Source: Sediminihaliea albiluteola | Lineage (GTDB): Bacteria; Pseudomonadota; Gammaproteobacteria; Pseudomonadales; Halieaceae | Length of the DNA: 64,000 nucleotides | Direction of reading: 5' to 3' | Assembly: GCF_014077625.1 (NCBI RefSeq) | Contig: NZ_JACFXU010000014.1 | Coordinates: forward strand, 868,001 to 932,000 | Translations under genes and position numbers: made by a program | Notes under the pieces: generated by a model | Told to the model about the DNA's origin: nothing | The model's input: the letters and a program-made list of their open reading frames with translations, nothing else | The model's database searches: none | In this document: one piece after another, positions 50,067 through 61,849 of the stretch | Position numbering within the stretch: position 1 is the first letter of the stretch | Layout of the letters: each line of letters begins with the position of its first letter

Positions 50067-51758
50067 TCAGCTAGCGCCCTTCTCAATTTGCCGTGTGATG
50101 ACGTACTGCTGCGCCATGGACAACAGGTTGTTCACTACCCAGTATAGTACTAGACCTGCTGGGAACCACAGGAAGAAGAAGGTAAAGACAATGGGTAGCC
50201 ACTGCATGATTTTGGCTTGCATTGGATCCGGTGGCGGCGGGTTAAGCTTCTGCATAAACCACATACTTGCACCCATTAATACGGGTAGCACAAAGTAGGG
50301 GTCCATAACGGAAAGGTCGTTAATCCACAACATAAAGGGCGCGTGGCGCAGCTCAACACTCTCCATCAGCACCCAGTAAAGTGAGATGAAAACGGGCATC
50401 TGTACCAGAATCGGTAGGCAGCCCCCCATGGGGTTAATTTTTTCTTTGCGGTACAGCTCCATCATGGCTTGAGACTGTTTTTGTTTGTCATCCGCATATT
50501 GCTCACGTATTTCAACCATTTTGGGTTGAACTCGCCGCATATTGGCCATTGAACGGTAACTAGTGGCTGATAGCTTAAAGAATGCCGCTTTAATCAAAAC
50601 GGTTAACAAGATAATTGCGACACCCCAGTTGCCAACGAGTGCATGAATTTTAGTCAGCAGCCAGAACAATGGCTGTGCAATCCACCATAACCAGCCGTAA
50701 TCAACGCTGAGATCCAAATAAGGAGATATTTTTTCTAGGCGGTATTGATCTTTAGGGCCGGCATAAAAACGGGCGCCCACTTGGCCACTTTGGCCCGGGT
50801 CGAGCACCAGTGCTGGACTGGTAAAACCGGCAATATTAAAGCCACTTGAGGTCACTCTTGTGCTGTAGGTGTGGCTCAAATCTGGGTTGGGTATCCAAGC
50901 ACTGAGGAAGTAGTGCTGAATCATTGCTATCCAACCACCTGGCAGGTTCTTCTTAAAGGGCTCTTTCTTCATATCGCCAAAGTCGAATTTGGTAAAACGC
51001 TCATCTGGCTGAGTAATGGCTGAGCCGAGGAAGGGTTTTAGCCCCATGCCGGTGGTATCAGCGTTGGGTGCTGGGCTGCTATCGCGCTTCAGTTGGCCAA
51101 AGAAGTTGGCTTGCCAGCGCTGCTCACTGCGGTTTTCGACTAAGTAATCGACGTAGATCAGGTATTCTTCACGATGAAATGTGAAGCGCTTGATAATATT
51201 GACGCCATTGTCATTAGACCAGTGCAGATCTACTTGCAGACTATCTTGGCCCTCTTCTAGGGTGTAGCGCGCCTGTTTACTAGTAAAGGTGGCGCGGCCT
51301 TGGCTGTCGATACCATCGCTGCCAATGAGGCCGCTCTGTGCTACATATACTCTGTTGCTATTCTGCTCCAGCAAGACAAAGGGGGCACCCTCTAGCTTTT
51401 CTAAGTGCTTGACCAGAGCAAGCTCAACAATATCACCGCCTTGTAAGTCAATTGCGAGCTGTAGCTCGTCGGTAAAGACCTGCACGATTCGCCCACTGTG
51501 AGTGCTTTCGGTGGGTGATTCAGGTTGTATTTGCGGGCCGGTAGAGGGCGCTGCGGGAATATCTTCTGCCAAGTCAGACGCTGTTGTTCCTGCGACCTCT
51601 GGTAGTTCAAGAACTTGGGGCGCAGCGTTTTCAGTCAATCGTGTGGTGACTTGGGCTGTGGCCTGGCTACGTTGATCTTTAAAGGCCACCCATTCGCTGA
51701 GTAGCATGAAAGATAGTACGGCGAAGGCGCCTATGAGCAGTGAGCGTTGGAAATCCAT
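50067..51758 (-). CDS. yidC: Membrane protein insertase YidC
   Basis: 563 residues from the ATG of [12 protein letters not shown], the usual YidC opening; an in-frame start 18 codons upstream lies within yidD. N-terminal helix, a large periplasmic beta-supersandwich domain (about 80-330), then the conserved five-helix core with [38 protein letters not shown] and the core arginine in [11 protein letters not shown]. It inserts membrane proteins, including the F0 c subunit encoded nearby. Confidence 0.97.
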   Translation of the reverse strand: MDFQRSLLIGAFAVLSFMLLSEWVAFKDQRSQATAQVTTRLTENAAPQVLELPEVAGTTASDLAEDIPAAPSTGPQIQPESPTESTHSGRIVQVFTDELQLAIDLQGGDIVELALVKHLEKLEGAPFVLLEQNSNRVYVAQSGLIGSDGIDSQGRATFTSKQARYTLEEGQDSLQVDLHWSNDNGVNIIKRFTFHREEYLIYVDYLVENRSEQRWQANFFGQLKRDSSPAPNADTTGMGLKPFLGSAITQPDERFTKFDFGDMKKEPFKKNLPGGWIAMIQHYFLSAWIPNPDLSHTYSTRVTSSGFNIAGFTSPALVLDPGQSGQVGARFYAGPKDQYRLEKISPYLDLSVDYGWLWWIAQPLFWLLTKIHALVGNWGVAIILLTVLIKAAFFKLSATSYRSMANMRRVQPKMVEIREQYADDKQKQSQAMMELYRKEKINPMGGCLPILVQMPVFISLYWVLMESVELRHAPFMLWINDLSVMDPYFVLPVLMGASMWFMQKLNPPPPDPMQAKIMQWLPIVFTFFFLWFPAGLVLYWVVNNLLSMAQQYVITRQIEKGAS

Positions 51759-51771
51759 AAGTAAGGTCGTT

Positions 51772-51999
51772 TTAGTGTGTGTGCTTACAGGGAGGGACAG
51801 GGTCCAGACCACCTTCGTGCCAAGGGTGGCATTTGGACAAGCGGCGCAATGTTAAACCAGTACCCTTTATTACGCCGTGTTCGGCAATAGCCTGCTGGGC
51901 GTAGGATGAGCAGCTGGGAAAAAAACGGCAGCGATTACCCAGAAATGGGCTCAAACAAGCCTGATAGACAGAGATCAACAGTATCAATATGCGACGCAT
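51772..51999 (-). CDS. yidD: Membrane protein insertion efficiency factor YidD
   Basis: A 75-residue amphipathic protein with the family pattern [23 protein letters not shown] and [16 protein letters not shown], including the conserved cysteines. Its start shares a base with the rnpA stop (TAATG), so translation is coupled. Order rpmH-rnpA-yidD-yidC-mnmE is the standard one. Confidence 0.96.
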   Translation of the reverse strand: MRRILILLISVYQACLSPFLGNRCRFFPSCSSYAQQAIAEHGVIKGTGLTLRRLSKCHPWHEGGLDPVPPCKHTH

Positions 52000-52406
52000 T
52001 AGGATTCCTGGCTGCTACGGTTTGCTTGGTTGGAAACACGCTTTGCCAGTTTCCGCCATTGCTCGCGCAATATAGAGGATAGTTGTGCATTATCCAACTG
52101 GTCGATACCTCGTCTAGCTAGTAGCACAACATCCATGGCTGGCGTTGAGGGATCAGCGTGGCGAAACATTTCTCGTGCCAATCGTTTTACCCGGTTGCGC
52201 TGAACAGCTAAACGAACATTTTTTTTAGCCACGACTAAACCCAGGCGATGCCTGGGTTCATTAGTCGGTTTTGCTAGGAGCAAAACATGTTTGTGTGAGG
52301 CTCTAGCCTCTGAGCCGTCGAAAACCCGGCTGTAATCTACCGCGGTGAGTAGTCGACTAGCTTTGCTAAAGCGGTAATCCGGCGGTGCTTGCTCTACGTC
52401 TACCAT
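51999..52406 (-). CDS. rnpA: Ribonuclease P protein component
   Basis: 135 residues, the basic protein cofactor of RNase P. The RNR signature is in [15 protein letters not shown], preceded by [13 protein letters not shown]-terminal [18 protein letters not shown] is typical. Follows rpmH in the same transcript by about 19 bases. Confidence 0.96.
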   Translation of the reverse strand: MVDVEQAPPDYRFSKASRLLTAVDYSRVFDGSEARASHKHVLLLAKPTNEPRHRLGLVVAKKNVRLAVQRNRVKRLAREMFRHADPSTPAMDVVLLARRGIDQLDNAQLSSILREQWRKLAKRVSNQANRSSQES

Positions 52407-52425
52407 CGCGGTGGCAACCCACCGA

Positions 52426-52560
52426 TTAAGCTGCCAGACGCTTGCGACCTTTAGCGCGACGGCGATTCAGGACGTGACGGCCACCTTTGGTTGCCATGCG
52501 CGCACGGAAACCGTGAGTACGCTTGCGCTTGATAACACTGGGCTGAAAAGTTCTTTTCAT
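52426..52560 (-). CDS. rpmH: 50S ribosomal protein L34
   Basis: 44 residues, starting [20 protein letters not shown] and ending [12 protein letters not shown]; the whole L34 sequence is canonical. I start at the internal ATG 52560, not at the longer frame. First gene of the rpmH-rnpA-yidD-yidC-mnmE unit. Confidence 0.98.
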   Translation of the reverse strand: MKRTFQPSVIKRKRTHGFRARMATKGGRHVLNRRRAKGRKRLAA

Positions 52561-52640
52561 GACAATGATTCCATAATGATAGTAAACGACTTCGGCAAGC
52601 CGGCTGCGCCAACGCACCTTAGTCGGAAAAAAGGGTGGGT

Positions 52641-52669
52641 ATTCTATTGAAACTTGGCCAACATTACAA
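52641..52669 (-). promoter_or_regulatory. Candidate sigma-70 promoter of rpmH
   Basis: On the minus strand TTGTAA (-35) and TAGAAT (-10) with a 17-base spacer, about 80 bases upstream of the rpmH ATG and pointing toward it. Confidence 0.6.
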
Positions 52670-52809
52670 TTAGGGCGGTGCTTTGTTTTTCTCTCTCTTG
52701 TAGCTGCTTTGTGTAGCCGCTAGTTGCCGCTGGGTAAATTTAATTTGAGCGCAGTGTTGCTGCGGCTTACAGCCTTCAGTGCACATTTTTTCCCAAAGAT
52801 ATACATGAC

Positions 52810-52937
52810 TTATCCACAGCTAAACTTATCCCAAGCTTGATTTTTTTGCTTTGTACGTTTTTTGTACAATTATCTTGTAAGTATATGATTATAGTGCGGA
52901 AAAAAAACTTTCTTACAGGCTTTTTTTTTGTGGATAA
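52810..52937. promoter_or_regulatory. DnaA boxes in the rpmH-dnaA intergenic region
   Basis: The 499-base gap 52561-53059 contains two perfect DnaA boxes on opposite strands, TTATCCACA at 52810-52818 and TGTGGATAA at 52929-52937, plus TTATCCCAA at 52826-52834. A possible promoter (TTGTAC 52862-52867, TATGAT 52884-52889, 16-base spacer) sits between them facing dnaA. The boxes are well placed for DnaA autoregulation. In pseudomonads oriC itself is here, so a second or alternative origin cannot be excluded. No gene is seen in the gap. Confidence 0.7.
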
Positions 52938-53059
52938 GTATCTGTTTGAAGCGTATCATGCCCTTCTCGGTGGGCATTTGTCTGACCGAAATAAGAATTT
53001 ATTAACAGTCACTATCTATAGCAGTAGCCGATGTATATTTTTGGCTCTCGGGGGAAAAA

Positions 53060-54565
53060 TTGCCTGGAGTAATCTGGCAGCGTTGTATCGATCGCCTACA
53101 GAGTGAGTTGCCTTCGCAGCAATTCAATACTTGGATACGACCACTGCAAGCGACGCGTGAGGGGCAAATGTTGACTCTTCTCGCCCCAAATCGCTTTATT
53201 AAAGATTTTGTTGCCGACAAGTTCTCGTCACGCATTCACGAGTTGGTTCGTGAAATAGAGGGTGATCAAGCGCCGGAAGTGGTGCTGGAGATCGGTACGG
53301 CAGCAGCTATTCGGCGACCTTCCGTCACTTTGCCTGAGAATAGTTCTGGGGCTGCACAGCGTTTTGCGAGTCCAAATAGTTCCATGCCGCCGGCGGTATC
53401 CGGTTTTGCTATTAATGGTGAACAGTCACTAAATGCTCGTGATCAGTTGCAAGCTGAGGCCGCTATAGAGCCAGTGGTTGCTGATGAGATACCCGCGGTG
53501 GTGGCTACTGCGCGGCAGGGGATTGTGCCTGGTCATGCTCAGAATCCACATAACTTAGTCGACGGCTATACTTTCGAGACCTTTGTCGAAGGTAAGTCTA
53601 ACCAGTTGGCGCTGGCCGCTGCGAAACAGGTCGCTGAGAACCCTGGAGAGGCTTATAACCCCTTGTTTCTCTACGGTGGTGTTGGCTTAGGTAAAACTCA
53701 CTTGATGCACGCTGTGGGTAATGCTCTGAAAAAACAAAACCCCGATGCACAGGTTGTCTACTTACACTCTGAGCGCTTTGTAGCCGATATGGTAAAGGCA
53801 CTACAGCTCAACGCAATTAGCGAATTTAAGCGCTACTACCGTTCAGTTGATGCCCTTTTGATCGACGATATTCAGTTTTTTGCCAAAAAAGATCGATCTC
53901 AAGAAGAGTTCTTCCACACCTTCAATGCGCTATTGGAAGGTGGTCAACAGATGATTCTTACCTGTGATCGCTATCCAAAGGAAATTGATGGTCTAGAAGA
54001 GCGTCTCAAGTCGCGTTTTGGTTGGGGCTTGACCGTTGCGGTAGAGCCGCCAGAGCTAGAAACCCGCGTTGCCATTTTGATGAATAAAGCCAACCAAGCA
54101 CGGATAGAGTTGCCGCCGGAAGCGGCCTTCTTTATTGCACAGCGCATACGTTCAAACGTTAGAGAGCTTGAGGGTGCGCTCAAAAGAGTGATAGCGAGCG
54201 CTCACTTCACCGGTAAGGCGATCGATGTTGATTTAATTAAAGAGAGCCTGAAAGATTTACTTGCGCTACAGGATAGGCAGGTTAGCCAGGACAATATTCA
54301 GCGTACTGTCGCGGAGTATTACAAAATCAAAGTGGCTGACTTGATGTCGCGGCGACGCAGTCGTTCAGTTGCTCGGCCGCGACAAATGGCCATGGCTTTA
54401 GCCAAAGAACTCACTAACCACAGCTTGCCTGAAATTGGTGATAGTTTTGGTGGCAGAGATCACACGACAGTCTTGCACGCATGTCGTAAAATCAAGGAGC
54501 TTCGCGAGACCAATTCTGATATTCGCGAAGACTATAAAAATTTATTGCGATCACTCACCACTTGA
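53060..54565 (+). CDS. dnaA: Chromosomal replication initiator protein DnaA
   Basis: 501 residues. The start is TTG, preceded by GGGGGA: no ATG or GTG is available, and [20 protein letters not shown] aligns with the normal N-terminus. Domain I is at 1-80. Domain II is an unusually long low-complexity linker, to about 165. Domain III is AAA+, with [10 protein letters not shown] (about 205) and LLIDDIQFF. Domain IV has the DNA-binding signature [15 protein letters not shown]. It binds DnaA boxes to open the origin. Confidence 0.97.
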   Translation: MPGVIWQRCIDRLQSELPSQQFNTWIRPLQATREGQMLTLLAPNRFIKDFVADKFSSRIHELVREIEGDQAPEVVLEIGTAAAIRRPSVTLPENSSGAAQRFASPNSSMPPAVSGFAINGEQSLNARDQLQAEAAIEPVVADEIPAVVATARQGIVPGHAQNPHNLVDGYTFETFVEGKSNQLALAAAKQVAENPGEAYNPLFLYGGVGLGKTHLMHAVGNALKKQNPDAQVVYLHSERFVADMVKALQLNAISEFKRYYRSVDALLIDDIQFFAKKDRSQEEFFHTFNALLEGGQQMILTCDRYPKEIDGLEERLKSRFGWGLTVAVEPPELETRVAILMNKANQARIELPPEAAFFIAQRIRSNVRELEGALKRVIASAHFTGKAIDVDLIKESLKDLLALQDRQVSQDNIQRTVAEYYKIKVADLMSRRRSRSVARPRQMAMALAKELTNHSLPEIGDSFGGRDHTTVLHACRKIKELRETNSDIREDYKNLLRSLTT

Positions 54566-54697
54566 TTGCTGTGCGTCATAAGGCTTTTAGCTTCTAATAC
54601 GAAGCTGAGCGTGGTGGGTTTATAGTGATCGAGGGTGATAACCGGGCAGATTGTTGCCGCAAGGGTCCGGGCGGTAAAAGTTAAGGATAAATACAAT

Positions 54698-55801
54698 ATG
54701 AAATTTGTGATATCGCGGGATGCTCTTCTTAAGCCTTTGAACCTTGTAGCAGGGGTGGTTGAGCGTCGGCAGACTTTACCCATACTGGCCAATGTGCTGC
54801 TGGTGCTTGAGGGCGATCAGTTAGCCCTTACCGGTACGGATCTTGAAGTGGAGTTGGTGGGGCGAGTCAAACTAGAGAGTCCCGGTGAAGATGGGGAGTT
54901 GACAGTTCCCGCTCGAAAACTGGTTGATATCTGTAAATCCCTTCCTGAGGGGAGTGAGATTGAAATTTCAGCGAGCGACAATAAGGTCACCGTCAGATCC
55001 GGTCGCAGTCGCTTTACTCTCTCGACCTTACCCGCACGGGATTTTCCCAGTGTGGATGACAGTATTGGTACTCACCAATTTACGGTTAAGCAAGGTCAAT
55101 TACGTCGTTTGATCGAGCGTACTGGCTTTGCCATGGCGCAGCAGGACGTGCGTTATTACCTCAACGGTATGCTCTGGGAGCTCCGCTCTGGGCGTTTGCG
55201 TGTAGTGGCAACAGACGGTCACCGTTTGGCGATGTGTACTTTGGCTGCTGAGCTTGAAGCAGAGGACACCCAGGTAATCCTTCCGCGCAAAGGTGTACTG
55301 GAGTTGTCGCGCCTTTTATTGGTGGATGATCAGGATATCAGCATTGTGCTAGGTACTAACCATATTCGCGCGACAACGGATGACTTTACCTTTACCTCCA
55401 AGCTGGTTGATGGGAAGTTCCCTGATTATGAGCGCGTTTTACCACGTTCTCCCGATAAAGCCGTAATTGGCTCCCGTCTCGATTTGCGTCAAGCATTTAC
55501 TCGCGCGGCCATTCTTTCTAATGAAAAATACCGTGGTGTAAGACTCAAGCTCAGTAATGACATTATGGAGATAGTGGCTAACAACCCTGAGCAAGAGCAG
55601 GCAGAAGAGTCTGTGGCAGTGGAGTATCAAGGTGATAGCTTGGAAATAGGCTTTAACGTCAGCTATCTCCTAGATGTGCTGGGGGTTCTCACCGGTGAGC
55701 AGATAAAGCTTTCTATGTCAGACCCTAATAGCAGCGCGCAATTGGAAGAGTCAGAAGTTGATGGTGATTCTGTCTACGTTGTCATGCCGATGCGTCTTTA
55801 A
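54698..55801 (+). CDS. dnaN: DNA polymerase III beta sliding clamp
   Basis: 367 residues from ATG 54698 (MKFVISRDALLKPLNLVAGV), with AAGGA about ten bases upstream; E. coli has 366. Three repeated clamp domains; QTLPILANVLL is in the first and the C-terminal VVMPMRL is the conserved end next to the peptide-binding cleft. Second gene of dnaA-dnaN-recF-gyrB. Confidence 0.98.
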   Translation: MKFVISRDALLKPLNLVAGVVERRQTLPILANVLLVLEGDQLALTGTDLEVELVGRVKLESPGEDGELTVPARKLVDICKSLPEGSEIEISASDNKVTVRSGRSRFTLSTLPARDFPSVDDSIGTHQFTVKQGQLRRLIERTGFAMAQQDVRYYLNGMLWELRSGRLRVVATDGHRLAMCTLAAELEAEDTQVILPRKGVLELSRLLLVDDQDISIVLGTNHIRATTDDFTFTSKLVDGKFPDYERVLPRSPDKAVIGSRLDLRQAFTRAAILSNEKYRGVRLKLSNDIMEIVANNPEQEQAEESVAVEYQGDSLEIGFNVSYLLDVLGVLTGEQIKLSMSDPNSSAQLEESEVDGDSVYVVMPMRL

Positions 55802-55918
55802 TGCCCTTCGTAGGCGTTCACCTCTGCGGTGTTCGCCTAGCCATTAAACTTGTATTAGCACCACTCTGCTTGCCTCCCACTCTACTGACAGCGCTACACG
55901 GCTGATAAAGGCCTGTTT

Positions 55919-59489
<3,571 letters not shown>

Positions 59490-60213
59490 ATAGTTTTGTG
59501 TGGGGTTTCACATAAGTTGTCTTATTCTCACATAAGTGGGTACGACTCAACTACGTGAAATCAATGACTTAGAGCATTGTTGGTCGTTTTTTGATCAATT
59601 TAGAGCTTGTCGGCAGGTAAAAGGGCGTGGCTAATATCGGATATCCTTACCGGGAATTCCTAGCTGTAATAGTCGCGCCCTTCTATGCATTGCTTAATCA
59701 TTAACCAGCTCCTGGTTAAGGTATTACCGGCTAGAGCTTAAGGCCTTGCCTTACCCAGGTTCAGTCCTCTCATACCGCCACTTCTTATGTATTAATGGAG
59801 AAGTGTTGCGCGTCTTATGGCTATTCCGCCAATACAGGGTGAGCTAATCCGTAACTCTTTGAACACAGCTGTGATGCTGCCCCCTCCTACTTCTACTAGG
59901 AGCTGTATCAACTCATGCACCAGAAAATAGTGAAGGGACTTTGGAGGCTTTATCGATAAGTAGAGGTTTCAATCAGGTTCGGCGTTAAACCTCATTCATC
60001 AAGGACTTTGGTTTCATTACGCTTATTGTCGCTTTATGCCAAGCTGGCTACACTGTAGAGAGTTTAATTAACTCGCATGGATCGGGTGGTCCGCTTAATA
60101 GGTGACCCTGGAAAGTAAGTTATTGATTTTGTAAGCAATATCACAGCTGATACAGCAGGGTGTACTGGAGTTAGCATGCGGGGTGTTATACGGTCTGGTC
60201 TTGTTAATTAGCT
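59490..60213. other. Long gene-free stretch after gyrB, possible relic of recombination
   Basis: 724 bases without a credible gene. The only clear structure is a 10-base direct repeat TCACATAAGT at 59508-59517 and 59528-59537 (20-base period). GTTAAAC at 59984-59990 fits the loose core pattern of integron sites, but no partner is seen. No integrase frame is detectable. Its right end is the first GTTAGGGC core. Confidence 0.5.
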
Positions 60214-60214
60214 G

Positions 60215-61176
60215 TTAGGGCGAAAGTGGACCATATGGAAATCCCTGAAAACTATCCAAATGAATTTTGGCATTGCCATGTTGAGCTAAATAGCTCTGGC
60301 AAGAAGAATCCTTCTGCTGTCTTTAACGATCTGACTATTCAGGAGCTATGGGATCAAATAGTTATTCCGTGGCATTCTGGTAGGCCATTCACAGTAGACG
60401 GAATGATTGTCAAAGACCTCAAAGACGTCCATAAAATTAAGATTACTCATACACCAAATTCGAAGCGGCACTATGCTGAGCAACATAATGCAAGCATGCG
60501 AAACTCCGGCATAGCCGATATGGCAACAGACAGGCGCCTATTGCCATTGTCACAGGGTAAGGACTACACGCATGAGTTTCTTTTTGCAGAGACCAAGACG
60601 CCAGTCGCACCAAAGACAACCGGGAAGCCAGGAAAGAACGTCTTTATAGTTCATGGCCATGATGAGCAAGCGAAAGAATCCACGGCCAGGTTTATTGAGA
60701 AACTTGGACTTAACGCAATAATTCTTCACGAGCAACCTAATGAAGGAAAAACAATCATCGAGAAATTGGAAAAGCATACAGAAGCAAGCTTTGCAGTTGT
60801 GCTTTTTACGCCAGATGATGTTGGCGCGAAATCATCAGATTCTTCTAATCTAAATACTCGTGCAAGGCAGAATGTTCTTGTAGAACTTGGGTATATGGCT
60901 GCGAAAATAGGAAGAGATCGCGTTTGTGTCTTAAGAAAGGGAGACGTGGAAATGCCGTCAGACCTCATTGGCGTTCTCTACATAGACATTGATTCCGCAG
61001 GCGCATGGAGACTTTCTTTGGCTAAGGAGCTTAAAGTGGCAGGATTACGGGTAGACCTGAATGAAGCGATATAAAAGCCCTAACAAATTCTTACAGGCGG
61101 ACCAATTCATGCTGTCATGCCTTTTGCAGAAAACGCAAAAGCCACGCCAACACTCTTTGGCCGCTGAAGAAAGGCG
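60215..61176 (+). mobile_element. Integron-type gene cassette carrying a TIR-like gene
   Basis: The TIR-like gene is bounded by two identical 8-base cores GTTAGGGC at 60214-60221 and 61176-61183. The second is the right end of an attC-like folded site. Cutting G/TTAGGGC, the known cassette boundary, gives a 962-base unit: 5' core, one gene starting within about 5 bases of the core, and an attC at its 3' end. This is the compact layout of mobile cassettes. No integrase gene or second attC is visible, so this would be an isolated cassette. Confidence 0.65.
60226..61074 (+). CDS. TIR-like nucleotide-binding-domain protein with unknown N-terminal domain
   Basis: 282 residues. The C-terminal part (about 138-260) matches the predicted TIR-like nucleotide-binding domain (PF10137, CAP12/Pycsar-effector TIR type): VFIVHGHDEQAKESTARFIE, PNEGKTIIEKLEKHT with a candidate catalytic Glu179, VVLFTPDDVGA and RARQNVLVELGYMAAKIGR. 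Members in phage-defence systems degrade NAD+. The N-terminal ~125 residues (FWHCHVELNSSG, FTVDGMIVKDLKDVHKIKI) are not recognised and may be the sensor. The start is GTG with AGGG from the core; ATG 60235 is an alternative. Visibly AT-richer than neighbours. Confidence 0.82.
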   Translation: MDHMEIPENYPNEFWHCHVELNSSGKKNPSAVFNDLTIQELWDQIVIPWHSGRPFTVDGMIVKDLKDVHKIKITHTPNSKRHYAEQHNASMRNSGIADMATDRRLLPLSQGKDYTHEFLFAETKTPVAPKTTGKPGKNVFIVHGHDEQAKESTARFIEKLGLNAIILHEQPNEGKTIIEKLEKHTEASFAVVLFTPDDVGAKSSDSSNLNTRARQNVLVELGYMAAKIGRDRVCVLRKGDVEMPSDLIGVLYIDIDSAGAWRLSLAKELKVAGLRVDLNEAI

Positions 61177-61183
61177 TTAGGGC
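61077..61183 (+). other. attC-like recombination site (59-base-element type)
   Basis: 107 bases bounded by the perfect inverted pair GCCCTAAC (61077-61084) and GTTAGGGC (61176-61183). Inner arms CAGGCGGACCAA (61094-61105) and TTTGGCCGCTG (61156-61166) pair imperfectly, as in attC sites with extrahelical bases. A central hairpin CTTTTGC/GCAAAAG lies at 61121-61141. Left end TAACAA and right end GCGTTAG give the canonical plus orientation, with the site at the 3' end of the TIR gene. Confidence 0.78.
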
Positions 61184-61449
61184 TGGTCGTAGTGTCCGCC
61201 AGTGGCAAAGATATAAATGGACTTATCGTCGAATCGATATATTAACCGATCTTTCTGTGAAACCCGTTTTGACCAGAAGTCAGAAAGGTTATGTTTCAGT
61301 GGCTCGGGTTTCCCCAGATCGGAAGTGGGATCGTCAGATCGGAGCATTTCTTTGAGCAACTTGCATAGGGCTTTGTGGAGTTGCTTGTCTTTTTCATGCA
61401 TAGTCTCATACGCATCCCACGTATTGCCCTTAAATATCAGTGATCTCAT
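61177..61449 (-). CDS. yoeB: YoeB/Txe family mRNA-interferase toxin
   Basis: A complete 90-residue RelE-superfamily toxin that cleaves mRNA in the ribosome. The family core GKPEPLKHNLSDFWSKRV is present. The catalytic set corresponding to E. coli Glu46, Arg65 and His83 is kept as Glu49, Arg68 (DRLIY) and His86 (GGHYD). The gene starts within the antitoxin 3' end (20-base overlap). Its TAA stop lies inside the attC core GTTAGGGC on the other strand. The intact toxin next to a broken antitoxin is noteworthy. Confidence 0.92.
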   Translation of the reverse strand: MRSLIFKGNTWDAYETMHEKDKQLHKALCKLLKEMLRSDDPTSDLGKPEPLKHNLSDFWSKRVSQKDRLIYRFDDKSIYIFATGGHYDQP

Positions 61450-61702
61450 TCATTTGCGCGTCAGTCGGTTTATAGCCTTGGCTGCGGGTATGAGTGTTAA
61501 GGGAGCCGGCAATCTGCTGCATCAAGTTCGTGTTCTGGAGCACATAGAGAGTTTCCTGCTCTCGCTCCCAATCGTCGGCACTAATGACCACAAACGCCTC
61601 GCCAGTCCGTCTCGTAACCTAGAGGGGCTCATGCCGGCTAACTACTTGTTCTACATAACCTTTCAGGTTGTCTCTAAACTTGTTTACGCTAATGGTGTCC
61701 AT
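61430..61702 (-). pseudogene. yefM: YefM/Phd family antitoxin interrupted by an amber codon
   Basis: The frame from ATG 61702 reads MDTISVNKFRDNLKGYVEQV then VSRHEPL and hits TAG at 61621-61619 (codon 28). It continues in the same frame VTRRTGEAFVVISADDWERE through NTNLMQQIAG and YKPTDAQMNEITDI to TAA, 90 codons in all. Family members have Lys or Arg at the TAG position, so one base change (AAG to TAG) explains it. The toxin-binding C-terminal half is intact and could restart at GTG codon 38 or ATG codon 61. A sequencing error or amber suppression are alternatives. Confidence 0.85.
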
Positions 61703-61715
61703 ATGGGTGCCATCA

Positions 61716-61734
61716 TGTACGGAAATACCGTACA
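61716..61734. promoter_or_regulatory. Operator-like palindrome upstream of yefM
   Basis: Perfect 7-base inverted repeat TGTACGG / CCGTACA with a 5-base AT spacer, 13 bases before the yefM ATG. E. coli YefM-YoeB binds palindromes built on TGTACA, so this is a likely autoregulatory site. Confidence 0.65.
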
Positions 61735-61806
61735 ACTATCTACTGTTCGGGGCTGACTGCTTGAAAAGCTGTATTTTGAGATACTCGAAACGTTTAAATT
61801 AAGGTA

Positions 61807-61830
61807 ATAAAAAACCCGCCGTAGCAGGTT
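61807..61830 (-). terminator. Intrinsic terminator after PEP-CTERM gene
   Basis: On the minus strand AACCTGC, a short loop and GCGGGTT run into TTTTTTATT about 20 bases past the stop codon. One G-T wobble in the stem. Good Rho-independent terminator. Confidence 0.85.
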
Positions 61831-61849
61831 CATAGGTAGAGAGCTGTAT

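Noticed and set aside
52837-53106. 89-codon plus-strand frame overlapping the dnaA start
   Set aside because: Covers the DnaA boxes and promoter region and overlaps dnaA in another frame; low-complexity T-rich translation.
59756-59780. tRNA-like 3' end (ggttcagtcc ... accgcca)
   Set aside because: The T-loop lacks the invariant A58, the T-stem does not pair and no matching 5' acceptor strand is found; at most a decayed fragment.
59979-59990. GGCGTTAAAC as another integron attC end
   Set aside because: Fits the loose core GTTRRRY, but no partner core or folded arms could be found at a suitable distance.
59490-60213. An integron integrase or attI left of the TIR cassette
   Set aside because: No reading frame long enough or with tyrosine-recombinase motifs is present.
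61217-61756. 179-codon plus-strand frame opposite yefM-yoeB
   Set aside because: It is the antisense shadow of the toxin-antitoxin pair, whose reading frames match known families.
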